Source: Nematostella vectensis (Eukaryota; Cnidaria; Anthozoa; Actiniaria; Edwardsiidae). Taken from it: DNA of 64,000 nt. Below the pieces are notes generated by a model. The model worked only from the letters and a program-made list of their open reading frames with translations. It did not search any database and was not told the DNA's origin. Where the stretch lies: contig NC_064036.1 of NCBI RefSeq assembly GCF_932526225.1, positions 1,736,001 through 1,800,000 of the forward strand, in the 5' to 3' direction. Below are positions 1 through 13,654 of this stretch, piece after piece (the stretch's first letter is position 1; the number at the start of each line of letters is the position of its first letter). The position numbers and the translations under genes were made by a program.

Positions 1-298
1 TTTAACAAGAAAGTGATAACAATACAAATACAAATCCTCGATATCAAGTCAGTATTTCACGGAACATGTTTCATTGCCACATAGACTATGAATAATTCTC
101 GCTTTTTACCCGTTGACTCCTATACTGGTCAAAACTGGCCATAAGAAGCAAGTTAGTAATGCTAGGCTGTAAAAAAAAATATATTTTTTAAATGAATTTG
201 TGAAATAGCCAGGACGAAACTAAGAGTTATTCTCACAACCCTATTGGTGACCGAGAACGAGTAACTCTTAAACATAATTTTTAGTCATTCGGTCTTAC

Positions 299-3200
299 CG
301 TATCTCCAGAAGGGAAGTGCTTCGTCTTGGGTGAAGCCTTCCCAATAAATTTGTTGACAAGGCGAATATTCGCGAACGTACCACGGGCCATGACCGCATC
401 ATTACCGCGGCGAGACCCATAAGAGTTGAATTCGCGTGGGGTCAAACTAAGGTGGGAAAAAGGGCTTGGTTATTGGGAATCATAACAGCTCGCTAAACTT
501 GGAGATCAGGTACGCTACTCTAGATCATCAATGGCAATGGAGTTTCGTCACGACGTACTCATCTGTCCTAATTTATTGGGTTGCCACTTAAAGTGATGCA
601 CGGAGCTTTCTCGATTTCTAGGTAATGTGTTCCACTACCACTTGAGTTGTTTATCAATATCTGAATCAGATGCGGCAAAAAGAGGTACCGAATGTGTCAA
701 CTGTAATATATTCGGATGGGCTCCCTGTGTTGTACACCATATTTGGAATGCCTCGTGGGCATGTCGGGGGTTGTTCAGAAATAAATGGAGTTCAGTTGTT
801 GTGTTCAACGAGCTGTCTATTTCTTCGTGATGTTTTAGTCCCGAAAAACATTACATCAACAAAGTTGGGCTAGACTCACCCTCTGTCGGAGAGGTAGCGT
901 GCGGCAGGACTGGTGCGAGAGATGCTTCCAGCTGGTGAGATGTGGTCGGTTGTCACGGAGTCACCGAGGTTGAGTAGTACTGCAGCATTCTGGATGCCTT
1001 TGATCTCAGGCAGTTCTCGTGTCTGGATAACATACGAACACGAACATAACCGCGTTATAGATACATACAGATGATTACAGAACCTATGTAAATGATTGTT
1101 CAACAAGTGACCACTCTAGTGGAATAATGTCTTTTTTTTTTGTTACAGAAAACCCAGGATGTTTGATAGCTGCTGCCAGTATGGTTTTGCTCACGCCTCA
1201 CGCCAAAGGTCGATTTTAGAGGAACGCCGTTCATCAGGACACTAATAGCAACCACAAACCCGTAATTATTACAGAGCCAGAAGGAAAGTCAGGGGGGTTG
1301 AATCAACTCGACTAGGAAGTCCACGTAAAAAAAAAACGGAAAATTATAACGTAGCTAGAAGAGGTGTCCTTGTCAAGCAGGTGTCTTTCGGAGCAGGGTA
1401 AACAGGACATAAAGGCAGCATTCTCACCATGGCCTCAAAGAATGGGGGGCTCTTGATATAGGTAGACTTCTCATCCCATGGGTACAAGAGCGAGTCAGGA
1501 GCATCAAGGCTATTCCACTGGGCATTGCCAGTCTGTTGAACGACGAACAATTAGTAAGGATTGCAGGGGAATAAACCCTCTGTGAATTGCATGCAGTGCT
1601 CGGATAGTACTATATCCTGCAATGCATATAAAGTATTCAACATTGGATCCTTTTTTTCAAAACTAATTTCTAGTTATTTTCATATTCCTATGATCTGTCC
1701 CGATGGTGCAGAAGTCTTAAGGTAAGAGCTTCTAAACATGTTACCTGGATTTTGGAGTAAACTTCTTTGAACATCGAAGGGATGACATACTGTCTCTCGA
1801 CCTCCTGGTGACAAAGAAAATAACATCAGGTAAGCAGAATAGACTGGAATGACTGTGAAGATTAGTCACACAGACAAATTACCTGGATTTCATCTCTGGT
1901 GGGCCATATATCTCTCAAGAAGACATCCTTACCATCACTTGATTTTCCTGGTTAAAACAAGATTTAGAATCTTAGTAAACAACCAGCAAATTTCCCAAGA
2001 ACAACTCCTGGTAGCTATTTTAATATAGTGCAACTAATTAGTTGCTTAGCTCCTTTTGAATTCGCCACAAGTTATAACAAAGTTTTTCCCAGAGGCTTTC
2101 TCATTCACGAGTGAACTTGTAAGAAAGGAAGTCAACCTCGATTTTTAATTAAAATTACCTACCTAGAGGATCCTTTTCAAAGTCAATCAGGACTGTCCCT
2201 GCAATGGCATAGGCAATACATAGAGGAGGTGACGCAAGGTAGTTTGCACGGGTAAGGGGGTGGATACGCCCTTCAAAGTTGCGATTGCCAGAAAGGATCC
2301 CACATGCAACAAGATCACCCTGAAATGACAATAAAGAAAAGGATTAACTTTTTGGTATAGACTAAAACATAGGATCAAAACAAACAACAGTGTTTAGCAA
2401 TCAGTACCTTCTCTATGGCTTCTCCCACCGGCTCCGATAGAGGGCCAGAATTTCCTATGCAAGTCATGCACCCGTAGCCTACCACAGAAAACCTGTGCAC
2501 AGATAGATATATAATCAGAATGCTGGATGCTCAGTGTCCCAAGAATAACTTTATAGTTCAGAATCTGACATGGCCAAGTTTTAGAAAAGTTTGTCAAATG
2601 TAAAAGGTGAAATTCAATCCAAAAAAGTATCAAACAATGCAGGAAAGCTTATATATTTCAATACGATGAGGGTTTCCAATACTCGTAAAAAAAACAAGAC
2701 AAAAATGACGAAAGTTGGGAGACAGAGCCAGGCTAAAATTCATAATTAACATTTATCGATCAGGTGGATACTGTACCCTAGTTGCTCAAGATACGGCAAC
2801 ACCCCACTCTCTTGTAGGTAGTATGTGACCACACCAGACCCAGGTGACAGACTGGTCTTGATGTATGGTGAGACACTAAGTCCTGCCTGGACAGCCTTCT
2901 TGGCCAAGAGTCCAGCTCCCAGCATAACAGATGGGTTACTGGTATTGGTACAGCTAGTGATGGCTGATATTACAACAGATCCTGGAACAGTTTAATCAAA
3001 TTTGATAAGGACATAGAGATTTGTTTATAGTGATTGAAGACTAATAAAGACATGTTGTACTGTATCATTGGTTCTAGAGATGCTTCAAAATAAGATGTAT
3101 ACTACACAGATATACACTAGTGGTGAGAATATTTAGAGTACTCTTATACTTCGACATGGCCAATCACTGAATATTTTATATATTCACATTAAAATTAGAT

Positions 3201-6200
3201 ATGCTTAGCAAATAAACAGGAATCACAGTTCGTGTTTTTCTTAGATACAGTGTAGCTGCACATTGTCTTACAGAAACCAACAGTAGCCAGTTTCTGTGTT
3301 TCTTAGTAGCTGCTCCCTCACTTACCATGTCTAAGCTTGTACTCAGTACCCTCAAATGTGAAAGGAGCCTCATCAGTTTGTTTTTCAGGAGGAATAGCAA
3401 AGCCTTTGAAACCAATCTTGTTGTTCAGACACTGTTGGAAATCCTCCTTCATTCCAGAGACAGAGACACGATCGTGTGGTCTCTTGGGACCAGACAGGGA
3501 TGGTACAACAGTCGAAAGGTCTAGCTCTACAACCTAAACATTGTATGCAGTATGTTAATTCAAGGGAAAAGTTCCAAGTTTTTACTTTGTGGGAGTACAA
3601 TGAGACATTCCATTTTTTACCCAAACCCTGATTTATATCATGGATTTAGGTGTTTGGGATCATAGTTTCATGCTAGAGTTCATAATTGGATTGTTTCTTA
3701 ATCTTTTCAGTAGCTATGGGAGCAAGAAATCAAACCTCCCCATTTCTACAGTATATTCCTTTCTAAAAAATAGCAATTTGCTAATTAATAGAAAGCTTAC
3801 CTCAGAAAACACAGGGTCACTGCTTGGGTCATTGTAATCCCTGAAGAGTTTAGAAGCCTTGAGGTATGCCTCAATCATGGCAATCTTGCTCTCGTCACGA
3901 CCAGTTTGTCTCAGGTACAACATGCTCTTGTCATCAACAGGGAAGAAACCAACTGTTGCACCATATTCAGGGCACATGTTAGCAATGGTCGCACGGTCAG
4001 CAATGGACAGCTCTGCAACGCCGGGGCCAAAGAATTCTACAAACTTGCCAACAACGCCTCTCTGTCGCAGGTCCTAGTAAGAGAAATATAAATGATGAGA
4101 CATACATTTCCATGTACATTGACTTGTCCAGGATTTCTTTGAATGCCGATTAATAAGTCGCTGTATGTCAATTACCACAAAATGGTCTGACAATTATGTT
4201 CATGAAACACAATAATGTTTCACATAATTTGCATCAATAATTTAGGTGTTTGTGGAGGTAGCTCTGCCCTTTGAATGTGAGGAGGTGCACAAACCTTTGT
4301 GATTGTTAGCACGATATCAGTGGAAGTGACTAGTTGATGAACACCTCCAACCAGCTTGTAGCCAACAACTTTAGGTAGGACCATGCTGATGGCTTGGCCA
4401 AGCATGACGGCTTCTCCCTCTATTCCACCAACACCTGAAAACAAGACATTTTAAAATTAATGCTGTGCTTTTATATACAAGACCATCTCTGTCAAAGGGA
4501 GTGAAGAAAACCCTAAAAGTCCCATAATACTTTAAAGTCTTACCCTTATACCAACTATTTGTAATCACATTTATAGGGACTGCCATGATCAGTAGTTGTT
4601 AATGGAGAAAGCATTAGTTGCATTACTTGGAACAAACAGAGTCTTACATAATATCAATCTCAGGGCAAAGCAAACATTAAAAAATAGCCTTACCCCAGCC
4701 AACAATGCCAAGTCCATTTATCATTGTAGTGTGAGAATCGGTTCCAACAACACTGTCCGGGTATAGCACTCCATTCTTGTCAAATACAACACGAGCCAGG
4801 TACTCTAGATTTACCTGCAGAGATTGTACTCAAAATTATATATGCTGCAACTAGCAATATTTCATGGGAATCAAATAATTGGTAAAGAAATGTATTAATG
4901 CAAGACAGAGACACTAAGGACAACGGTAGCAGTAAGGGGGGATACTTATTCGCTATACATGGATAGGGACGCCAGATAGGAAATTATTTTTTTACCTTCT
5001 TCTACCTTCTCAGTTCCAGAAAGTGTATATATTCAAAAGCATTTTATCCTAAACATGGTATTATTTCTAACTTCTCTGTCCTGCACTGGTTATGAATTGT
5101 CAAGTAGAATGTTGTCTTTTTTTAACAAGACTTGTGAGGTTCAGGGGTACTCAGGGGTTCAGGGGTAACAGACCCTTGGCGGAGCCACTCACAGGGGCTG
5201 TAGGTATGTAGCCTCAAAATGAGGTGCTGTCAATCAGTTAATATAGCATAAGAAACAGGACCATAAAGAATTATATTCTGGTTTAGAAATGTGTAGAATA
5301 CTTGTTTATTGTTTAAGCAGATAGCTTTTAGAGACCAGGATATTGGTCTTTTATGCGGTACCAGTGAACCTCTGCAGACTAACAAACATAATATTCTCAG
5401 AGTATCACCTTATTCAAACTAGGTGAGTACTTACCCAAGAGGGTTGACTTATGCATGCTACAAGTAGAGTACCTGATGAACGATGCCAGAGCCAGGAGGG
5501 ATGATGGTCATGTTCTGTAAGGCTTTAGAGCCCCACTGGAAACAAAGGCAAACAAATGTTATGTTTGTATTCCCAGCAGTAGATACCTTGAAGCACACCA
5601 TAAAACATGTTTGTCTTATTGTCTTACTGTAAGTTTAACTAGAAAATAACATTTATAGACATTGTTTCTTTTGATAGGGGGTTACTTTCAAGACCCATTT
5701 TTATAGATATTTCAATGGTCTGGTTCATTTTATAGATATTTCACTGTGGTTTGATTTCTTCTGGTCTGGTTCATTTTATAGATATTTCACTGTGGTTTGA
5801 TTTCTTCTGGTTTGGTTCATTTTGTAGATATTTCACTGTGGTTTGATTTTACTGGTGTGGTTTATTTTATAGATATTTCACTGTGGTTTGATTTCTTCTG
5901 GTTTGGTTCATTTTGTAGATATTTCACTGTGGTTTGATTTTTCTGGTTTGGTTCATTTTATAGATATTTCACTGTGGTTTGATTTTTCTGGTGTGGTTTA
6001 TTTTATAGATATTTCACTGTGGTTTGATTTTTCTGGTTTGGTTCATTTTATAGATATTTCACTGTGGTTTGATTTTTCTGGTGTGGTTTATTTTATAGAT
6101 ATTTCACTGTGGTTTGATTTTTCTGGTGTGGTTTATTTTATAGATATTTCACTGTGGTTTGATTTTTCTGGTTTGGTTCATTTTATAGATATTTCACTGT

Positions 6201-9200
6201 GGTTTGATTTTTCTGGTGTGGTTTATTTTATAGATATTTCACTGTGGTTTGATTTTTCTGGTGTGGTTTATTTTATAGATATTTCACTGTGGTTTGATTT
6301 TTCTGGTGTGGTTTATTTTATAGATATTTCACTGTGGTTTGATTTTTCTGGTGTGGTTTATTTTATAGATATTTCACTGTGGTTTGATTTTTCTGGTGTG
6401 GTTTATTTTATAGATATTTCACTGTGGTTTGATTTTTCTGGTTTGGTTCATTTTATAGATATTTCACTGTGGTTTGATTTTTCTGGTGTGGTTTATTTTA
6501 TAGATATTTCACTGTGGTTTGATTTTTCTGGTGTGGTTTATTTTATAGATATTTCACTGTGGTTTGATTTTTCTGGTGTGGTTTATTTTATAGATATTTC
6601 ACTGTGGTTTGATTTTTCTGGTTTGGTTCATTTTATAGATATTTCACTGTGGTTTGATTTTTCTGGTTTGGTTTATTTTATAGATATTTCACTGTGGTTT
6701 GATTTTTCTGGTGTGGTTTATTTTATAGATATTTCACTGTGGTTTGATTTTTCTGGTTTGGTTCATTTTATAGATATTTCACTGTGGTTTGATTTTTCTG
6801 GTGTGGTTTATTTTATAGATATTTCACTGTGGTTTGATTTTTCTGGTGTGGTTTATTTTATAGATATTTCACTGTGGTTTGATTTTTCTGGTGTGGTTTA
6901 TTTTATAGATATTTCACTGTGGTTTGATTTTTCTGGTGTGGTTTATTTTATAGATATTTCACTGTGGTTTGATTTTTCTGGTTTGGTTCATTTTATAGAT
7001 ATTTCACTGTGGTTTGATTTTTCTGGTGTGGTTTATTTTATGGATATTTCACTGTGGTTTGATTTTTTTGGTGTGGTTTATTTTATAGATATTTCACTGT
7101 GGTTTGATTTTTCTGGTGTGGTTTATTTTATAGATATTTCACTGTGGTTTGATTTTTCTGGTGTGGTTTATTTTATAGATATTTCACTGTGGTTTGATTT
7201 TTCTGGTGTGGTTTATTTTATAGATATTTCACTGTGGTTTGATTTTTCTGGTTTGGTTCATTTTATAGATATTTCACTGTGGTTTGATTTTTCTGGTGTG
7301 GTTTATTTTATAGATATTTCACTGTGGTTTGATTTCTTCTGGTGTGGTTCATTTTATAGATATTTCACTGTGGTTTGATTTTTCTGGTGTTGTTCATTTT
7401 ATAGATATTTCACTGTGGTTTGATTTTTCTGGTTTGGTTCATTTTATAGATATTTCACTGTGGTTTGATTTTTCTGGTGTGGTTCATTTTATAGATATTT
7501 CACTGTGGTTGGATTTTTTTGGTGTGGTTTATTTTATAGATATTTCACTGTGGTTTGATTTTTCTGGTGTGGTTTATTTTATAGATATTTCACTGTGGTT
7601 TGATTTTTCTGGTGTGGTTTATTTTATAGATATTTCACTGTGGTTTGATTTTTCTGGTGTGGTTTATTTTATAGATATTTCACTGTGGTTTGATTTTTCT
7701 GGTTTGGTTCATTTTATAGATATTTCACTGTGGTTTGATTTTTCTGGTGTGGTTTATTTTATAGATATTTCACTGTGGTTTGATTTCTTCTGGTGTGGTT
7801 CATTTTATAGATATTTCACTGTGGTTTGATTTTTCTGGTGTGGTTCATTTTATAGATATTTCACTGTGGTTTGATTTTTCTGGTTTGGTTCATTTTATAG
7901 ATATTTCACTGTGGTTTGATTTTTCTGGTGTGGTTCATTTTATAGATATTTCACTGTGGTTTGATTTTTCTGGTGTGGTTTATTTTATAGATATTTCACT
8001 GTGGTTTGATTTCTTCTGGTGTGGTTCATTTTATAGATATTTCACTGTGGTTTGATTTTTCTGGTGTGGTTCATTTTATAGATATTTCACTGTGGTTTGA
8101 TTTTTCTGGTTTGGTTCATTTTATAGATATTTCACTGTGGTTTGATTTTTCTGGTGTGGTTCATTTTATAGATATTTCACTGTGGTTGGATTTTTTTTGG
8201 TGTGGTTTATTTTATAGATATTTCACTGTGGTTTGATTTTTCTGGTGTGGTTTATTTTATAGATATTTCACTGTGGTTTGATTTTTCTGGTGTGGTTTAT
8301 TTTATAGATATTTCACTGTGGTTTGATTTTTCTGGTGTGGTTTATTTTATAGATATTTCACTGTGGTTTGATTTTTCTGGTTTGGTTCATTTTATAGATA
8401 TTTCACTGTGGTTTGATTTTTCTGGTGTGGTTTATTTTATAGATATTTCACTGTGGTTTGATTTCTTCTGGTGTGGTTCATTTTATAGATATTTCACTGT
8501 GGTTTGATTTTTCTGGTGTGGTTCATTTTATAGATATTTCACTGTGGTTTGATTTTTCTGGTGTGGTTCATTTTATAGATATTTCACTGTGGTTTGATTT
8601 TTCTGGTGTGGTTCATTTTATAGATATTTCACTGTGGTTTGATTTTTCTGGTTTGGTTCATTTTATAGATATTTCACTGTGGTTTGATTTTTCTGGTGTG
8701 GTTCATTTTATAGATATTTCACTGTGGTTGGATTTTTTTGGTGTGGTTTATTTTATAGATATTTCACTGTGGTTTGATTTTTCTGGTGTGGTTTATTTTA
8801 TAGATATTTCACTGTGGTTTGATTTTTCTGGTGTGGTTTATTTTATAGATATTTCACTGTGGTTTGATTTTTCTGGTGTGGTTTATTTTATAGATATTTC
8901 ACTGTGGTTTGATTTTTCTGGTTTGGTTCATTTTATAGATATTTCACTGTGGTTTGATTTTTCTGGTGTGGTTTATTTTATAGATATTTCACTGTGGTTT
9001 GATTTCTTCTGGTGTGGTTCATTTTATAGATATTTCACTGTGGTTTGATTTTTCTGGTGTGGTTCATTTTATAGATATTTCACTGTGGTTTGATTTTTCT
9101 GGTTTGGTTCATTTTATAGATATTTCACTGTGGTTTGATTTTTCTGGTGTGGTTCATTTTATAGATATTTCACTGTGGTTTGATTTTTCTGGTGTGGTTC

Positions 9201-11984
9201 ATTTTATAGATATTTCTCTGTGGTTGGATTACTTTTGTTGTGGTTCATTTTCAAGAGAAATTATATGGCAACACTAATTCGAAGCTCACCCTCAAAAACA
9301 GGAATCTCTCTTTATTTCTCTCAAATTCTAGATCTTGATTCTTCTTCAGTGCAGTGGTGCTGAAAGAAAAACAATATACTTGAAATTGTTTGCTTTTTTA
9401 TTTGGGAAAAATTGTTTTGGTCAATGTAGTTAACAAGCAATTATGATGTCAGACAGAGGCAATTATCTTCTGACAAGAGTCAAGAAAAAAAGACGATGAA
9501 AGCAACACTTGATTTTATTATTTGACTTGATTTTACTACATAGTTTATCAGGTACTGCATCTTACAGATTACTAGAAATAAGTATCAGAATGAACACATT
9601 AATTCTGCTTTTTCTAAGTACTTAGTGTCGGTAGTGTTGGTGGGAATTAGCCAAAAGGAAAACCAAACATCAGGCTAATTGATATGTTTATCCAACTGCT
9701 TGAATGTAACATTATAAATTATCAATTACAAACATATTGTATAAGAGCATTATTTCAGGGATTAAAAGCACATTTTTCAAGCAAATCAGTGTAAGAGAGA
9801 TATTTAAAGAAACACAGGGAAAGAAAACAGTACAAATGCCCACCATTTTGAGGGTAAAGTGTGGAACGGGCACTGCTCCCCTCTGGCTGTTTGCACCCCA
9901 CCAGGATCAAAAGGCTTGGTTTTTGGACTAGAAAAAGTGTTCAGCATTAATGTGCTATTACTAAAGTACAGATGCTGTCTTGGCAGCGTTTAAATAGATA
10001 CTCACTTTCTTGTGAAATCAACTTGCACAGAGTGGTCTATAACAAGATCCGCTGGGCAAAGAGGATTTATTTGGGCAGGGTCACCACCAAGTCTCTTGAT
10101 GGCATCACGCATTGCTGCAAAGTCAACTACTGCTGGAACACCCCTAGAGGAAACGGAATACCATATGGGAAATAATAAAACATGATTTATTGAATAAAAG
10201 GTGGTATGATAGCACAGTCATTGCATGAAAGGTTATGCTGCAATCTTTTACATTCAGCAAGATTTAGTCATGTGCAACCTGCTTAAGACATGTCTTAGCC
10301 CTGAATTACACACTAAAACTCTGTAGTCGAAAGTTTACACTATAACCTGAGTTGTAGAGGTGTCAGGAGCAAGTCGCATATGACTAAATCGTGCTGTCCA
10401 AATCAGCCCTCAGCCATAATACAGGATAGTGATAGTCACATCAGCCCTCAGCCATAATACAGGATAGTGATGGTCACATCAGCCCTCAGCCATAATACAG
10501 GATAGTGATAGTCACATCAACCCTCAGCCATAATACAGGATAGTGATAGTCACATCAGCCCTCAGCCATAATACAGGATAGTGATAGTCACATCAGAGAT
10601 GATTTTGTTAGTGACGACAATGACAATGGCAGGCATGTTCCCAGGATTGACCAAGGGGTGGGGGGGGGGGGTGTGCACAGTCTTAGGTGGTCTGCGAACC
10701 CCCCTGTGTACGCGCCTGAATGGTGATGGTGGCATGACATTGATGATGATAATGGAAATGTTGATAGTAGTGGTGATGATAGTGACAATGGAAATGTTGT
10801 TGGTGATGATGATAGTGACAATGGAGATGTTGATGATGATGATGACAATGATGGTTGTGTACATTACAGCAATGCACTGGGACATACGTGAAGTCCTGTA
10901 GCACCACACGTGATGGTGTGAATGGAATCTCCACAGCTTGTTCTTGGTTCTTCTCCCAGTCAAGGATGTTCTCCACATCTTTTTGGTGAACCTGGAAGTT
11001 ATCACAGTTTCTTACAGCTGATTCCAGCAGGATACGGATTGAAAATGGCAGTCGCCCTGTAAAAAGCAACATATAAACTGTCACTGTCTACAATCAGCAA
11101 AGAAAATGTATAAAAAGATTACTTTTGTATCATAACTAATAATTGTATTAATTATATAGTGCAAAATTCATTGTCTATATGATCTAATGCGGAGGGTATG
11201 AAGAGGGCACTCCTCCAGATCAAATATTTGAGCCTCAACAGTATAATTTACATTTTGTTTTTGAGTAAACACACCATCTGGTGCATAATGTTGCAGTTAA
11301 ATGATTTTTATTCATAATCACTTAAATTTATATTTATATGTATTTTAAACGAGTCAAAAGAGATTTTGTAATTACGGATTGTACAAGATTAAGGATTAAA
11401 AAGTACTGTACGTTCTACTTCCGCGCAGTAAAATAGAAATAAACAGTTATTTCTGTATAAACACAGCAACAAGGAGTTTATGAATAGAATTACGTGCGAA
11501 GTTGGGTTTATAACTGTGGCAAAAGGTCAGGTTATTTGAACTTACGAAAGTCACGCGGACCATCACAAAATGCCAAAAGGATCCAATTTCACGTTTTTAA
11601 ACAACATTTTTTATATTTTTTTCAATCAATTCGGAATCGATTGTAGACAATAAACTGGGTCTATAACTACCTTGGTAAATGTTTTCGATATTTTTTTTTT
11701 GTTAGAAACTGGGAGTCATTATTTAAAGGAAGGAATTATTCATGCAAGAACGCATAGGATTCTGAGTCATTGTAGAGTTCAAGGTTCAGTCGGAGAGATA
11801 CAAACCGAATGCTTCTTCGCCAAGCTTAGACGCATCAAAATACTTTAATTCTTGGGAATTCACATTGATGGATTGTATACAGTGCTTGTATGGGCTGTTG
11901 TCTGTAGATAGAGAAAATCAAGTTTAGTGTTTTGGGGGTAGACGTGAGAAGTTGCACGCATACACAAAACTCACCGTGCGCCAT
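299..11984 (-). CDS. ACO1: Cytosolic aconitase / iron regulatory protein 1 (3' end off window)
   Basis: Interconverts citrate and isocitrate using a 4Fe-4S cluster; in animals the apo-form binds iron-responsive elements. Eighteen exons read on the minus strand with GT-AG borders and matching phases: 11975-11984, 11806-11901, 10888-11056, 10006-10143, 9290-9359, 5473-5535, 4694-4814, 4295-4434, 3801-4073, 3326-3533, 2777-2981, 2408-2492, 2163-2319, 1883-1947, 1745-1804, 1428-1532, 880-1022, 299-446. They encode about 752 residues. Cluster ligands are visible as [10 protein letters not shown] (about residue 441) and [14 protein letters not shown] (about 506 and 509). Other family motifs are [54 protein letters not shown] and [19 protein letters not shown]. 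There is no mitochondrial presequence and no IRP2-type insertion after the VDFTR segment, which favours ACO1/IRP1. The start codon sits in a 10-nt first coding exon. About 135 C-terminal residues should lie left of position 1. Confidence 0.95.
5700..9235. repeat. 45-bp minisatellite in aconitase intron 5
   Basis: Roughly 78 head-to-tail copies of a 45-bp unit containing TTTTATAGATATTTCACTG, lying wholly inside the intron between aconitase exons 5 and 6. Two main unit versions alternate (TCTGGTGTGGTTTATT and TCTGGTTTGGTTCATT). A unit with one extra base (GATTTCTTCTGG) recurs near 7333, 7784, 8010, 8462 and 9003. The spacings are about 451, 226, 452 and 541 bp, so multi-unit blocks were copied as higher-order repeats. 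Because 45 is a multiple of three, long reading frames exist, but they only restate a 15-residue period and are not considered genes. Confidence 0.95.
10400..10593. repeat. 38-bp tandem repeat, five copies, aconitase intron 3
   Basis: Five nearly identical 38-bp units beginning TCAGCCCTCAGCCATAATAC start near 10403, 10441, 10479, 10517 and 10555. The array lies in the intron between aconitase exons 3 and 4. Only single-base differences separate the copies, so it is recent. Confidence 0.9.
10630..10718. mobile_element. Small MITE-like element with G-tract
   Basis: An 89-bp segment with imperfect inverted ends (CAGGCATGTTCCCAG at the left; CTGTGTACGCGCCTG at the right, matching 11 of 15 after reverse complementing) and an internal G-tract. 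The right half resembles that of the element at 15535-15693, including the pattern CCCCCTG.GTACG.GCCTG. I infer that both belong to one short non-coding transposon family. No clear target-site duplication was found here. Confidence 0.5.
10723..10865. repeat. GAT/ATG-rich simple-sequence tract
   Basis: An imperfect trinucleotide-rich tract (repeated GATGAT and GACAATGGAAATGTTG) directly upstream of the 3' end of aconitase exon 3 at 10888. It gives open frames on both strands that are low complexity and not coding. Confidence 0.85.
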
Positions 11985-13402
11985 CTTGGACGATAAAACT
12001 TTAGTAGAAAGGTCACGTGGCTTTATATCCGCCGCTGAGCGTACGCAGTTGTGCAGGCGCAGGCATATCTTATTACACAGGCAACCCGAACTGAAAAATT
12101 TGCCCGCGCTCCTTTGTGGGTAGTCTGCTGCGCTGCGCCGTTCTTAGTGGGAGGGTTTCGAGACTGACACTAAGGACGGCTGCGTAGGAGACTACTTTGT
12201 GGGCCCCTCTAACGGATATAAAAGATAGACCTGTATTGTTACATGAAAACGATTTACCAAGTGACTCATTTCCCCCGTCAAGGTGCATGAGCTTCGATGC
12301 AGTTTGGTGGGAATAGGCGTTCACGTTTTTTGGGAAAAGGGCGGGAATGAGTTAGCGCTTTGGGGGTAAGGAGTGCTTATTATTAAAAGGATCATTGACG
12401 GCATTCCATCGAAAAGCGGTATAAAGTATAACCCAAATTATATCAAGTCCAAGCGGAGAACCGCAATGGCGCAAAGAGACAGACCGGCGTCTCGCCTGGC
12501 GAAAATTTTCCTCATCTTCTACACGTGCTTGCTCTTAGTTGATACTCTACCAGCCTACTAGAAAGGAAACACAGCAAAATTGTATGCTGTTTTCTCGCTT
12601 GTCATAGAAACACACAAGATCTAGTAAATTCATTTATTTCTTTAATAATTTTGAAACTTACTTAAAATGTGAAAATGAAAGCATGATCAACAGCAAGAGA
12701 TGAAAAAAGTAAAGCCATGTTGTGCATTCCAAATCCGAAATTTAGTTTCGGACGTTTTCCGCGTCTGCTTTTAGTCCAAATACTCGGCCGAAATGAGAAC
12801 ATTCTGGTGGTTTTTTGGTACTCCCTCCCCTCGGGAATATACCACCTCATTACTAATTCATAAATTACCCGCACCTGTAAGCATAATAAAGTTAAAGTTA
12901 CTCGAATTCCATGTAGCTTATCTAAGATAGCCATACAATCGACACTCAAGTATCAACAATGCTACCGCAAAACACCTACATACTTAAAACAGCGTCTTTT
13001 CACTTGTTACCGATAACAAACGAAGATGGAGGCAATTTGAAAACGAACTTTTTGTTTGTTACTGAATTAGTTGAAATCCAAGACGGCGCAGAACTGCTAA
13101 GGTATAGTTAAAAAGCATCATGTTAAAAATATAAACCATATTGAAAAGCATAAAATGACCTAAAAGGACTTAAAGTCCATACATCGCATCCATTGAATGC
13201 AACACCCTTGATTTTGTGCAATTTGCTTTTAAATTCACCGAATAGATTTTGTTTGTGGTAATAAATAGTTGTTTGAAGCATTAAACGTTGGAAACTAAGA
13301 AACCACGGAAATAGAAGCAAAACAGACGTGGAAAGAAAAATGATTAAACAAGAGTAAAACAAAACTCTAAGTTATAGACCCTATAGTCCAACATAGCGTA
13401 GC
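11985..13402. other. Intergenic region between aconitase and the EGF gene
   Basis: Aconitase starts leftward at 11984 and the EGF-domain gene is read rightward from about 13.6 kb, so this stretch must hold two divergent promoters. The part next to aconitase (11990-12200) is relatively GC-rich, as expected for a promoter, but I recognise no specific binding sites. The only coding candidate is the very short frame at 12466-12561. The rest (12562-13402) is AT-rich with no recognisable gene. Confidence 0.6.
12466..12561 (+). CDS. Possible 31-residue hydrophobic micropeptide
   Basis: A short frame begins MAQRDRPASRLAK in a favourable start context (CGCAATGG). It continues with a hydrophobic run, IFLIFYTCLLLV, and ends at TAG in position. 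It has the look of a single-pass membrane micropeptide or of the first exon of something unrecognised. No donor site, homologue or poly(A) signal could be tied to it, and a frame this short can occur by chance. Confidence 0.15.
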   Translation: MAQRDRPASRLAKIFLIFYTCLLLVDTLPAY

Positions 13403-13654
13403 GTGGCGTTCCCAAAATTTTACCACAAGACAATGGGAAAAATACCTGCCACACGGTGTGCAAACATGAGCGTAACTTTGTTTTCTCAGCGATGTTATAC
13501 GTTCCCAACAAATATCTTGCCGTTGTTTTCAATGCACTTCAGAATCTGTCTTTATTGCACGTGTTTGATCTTACTAACGTCTTTATCCTATCTCAAAGGG
13601 CAAGCTAGTAAAAAAACTAAGAAAAAAAGAAAATCCCCTTCATCCAGCCAAGCT

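Noticed and set aside
5888..9277. Long open frames with a 15-residue period ([15 protein letters not shown] type)
   Set aside because: They are the 45-bp intron minisatellite of aconitase read in an open frame; frames break at every variant unit and there are no flanking splice or domain signals.
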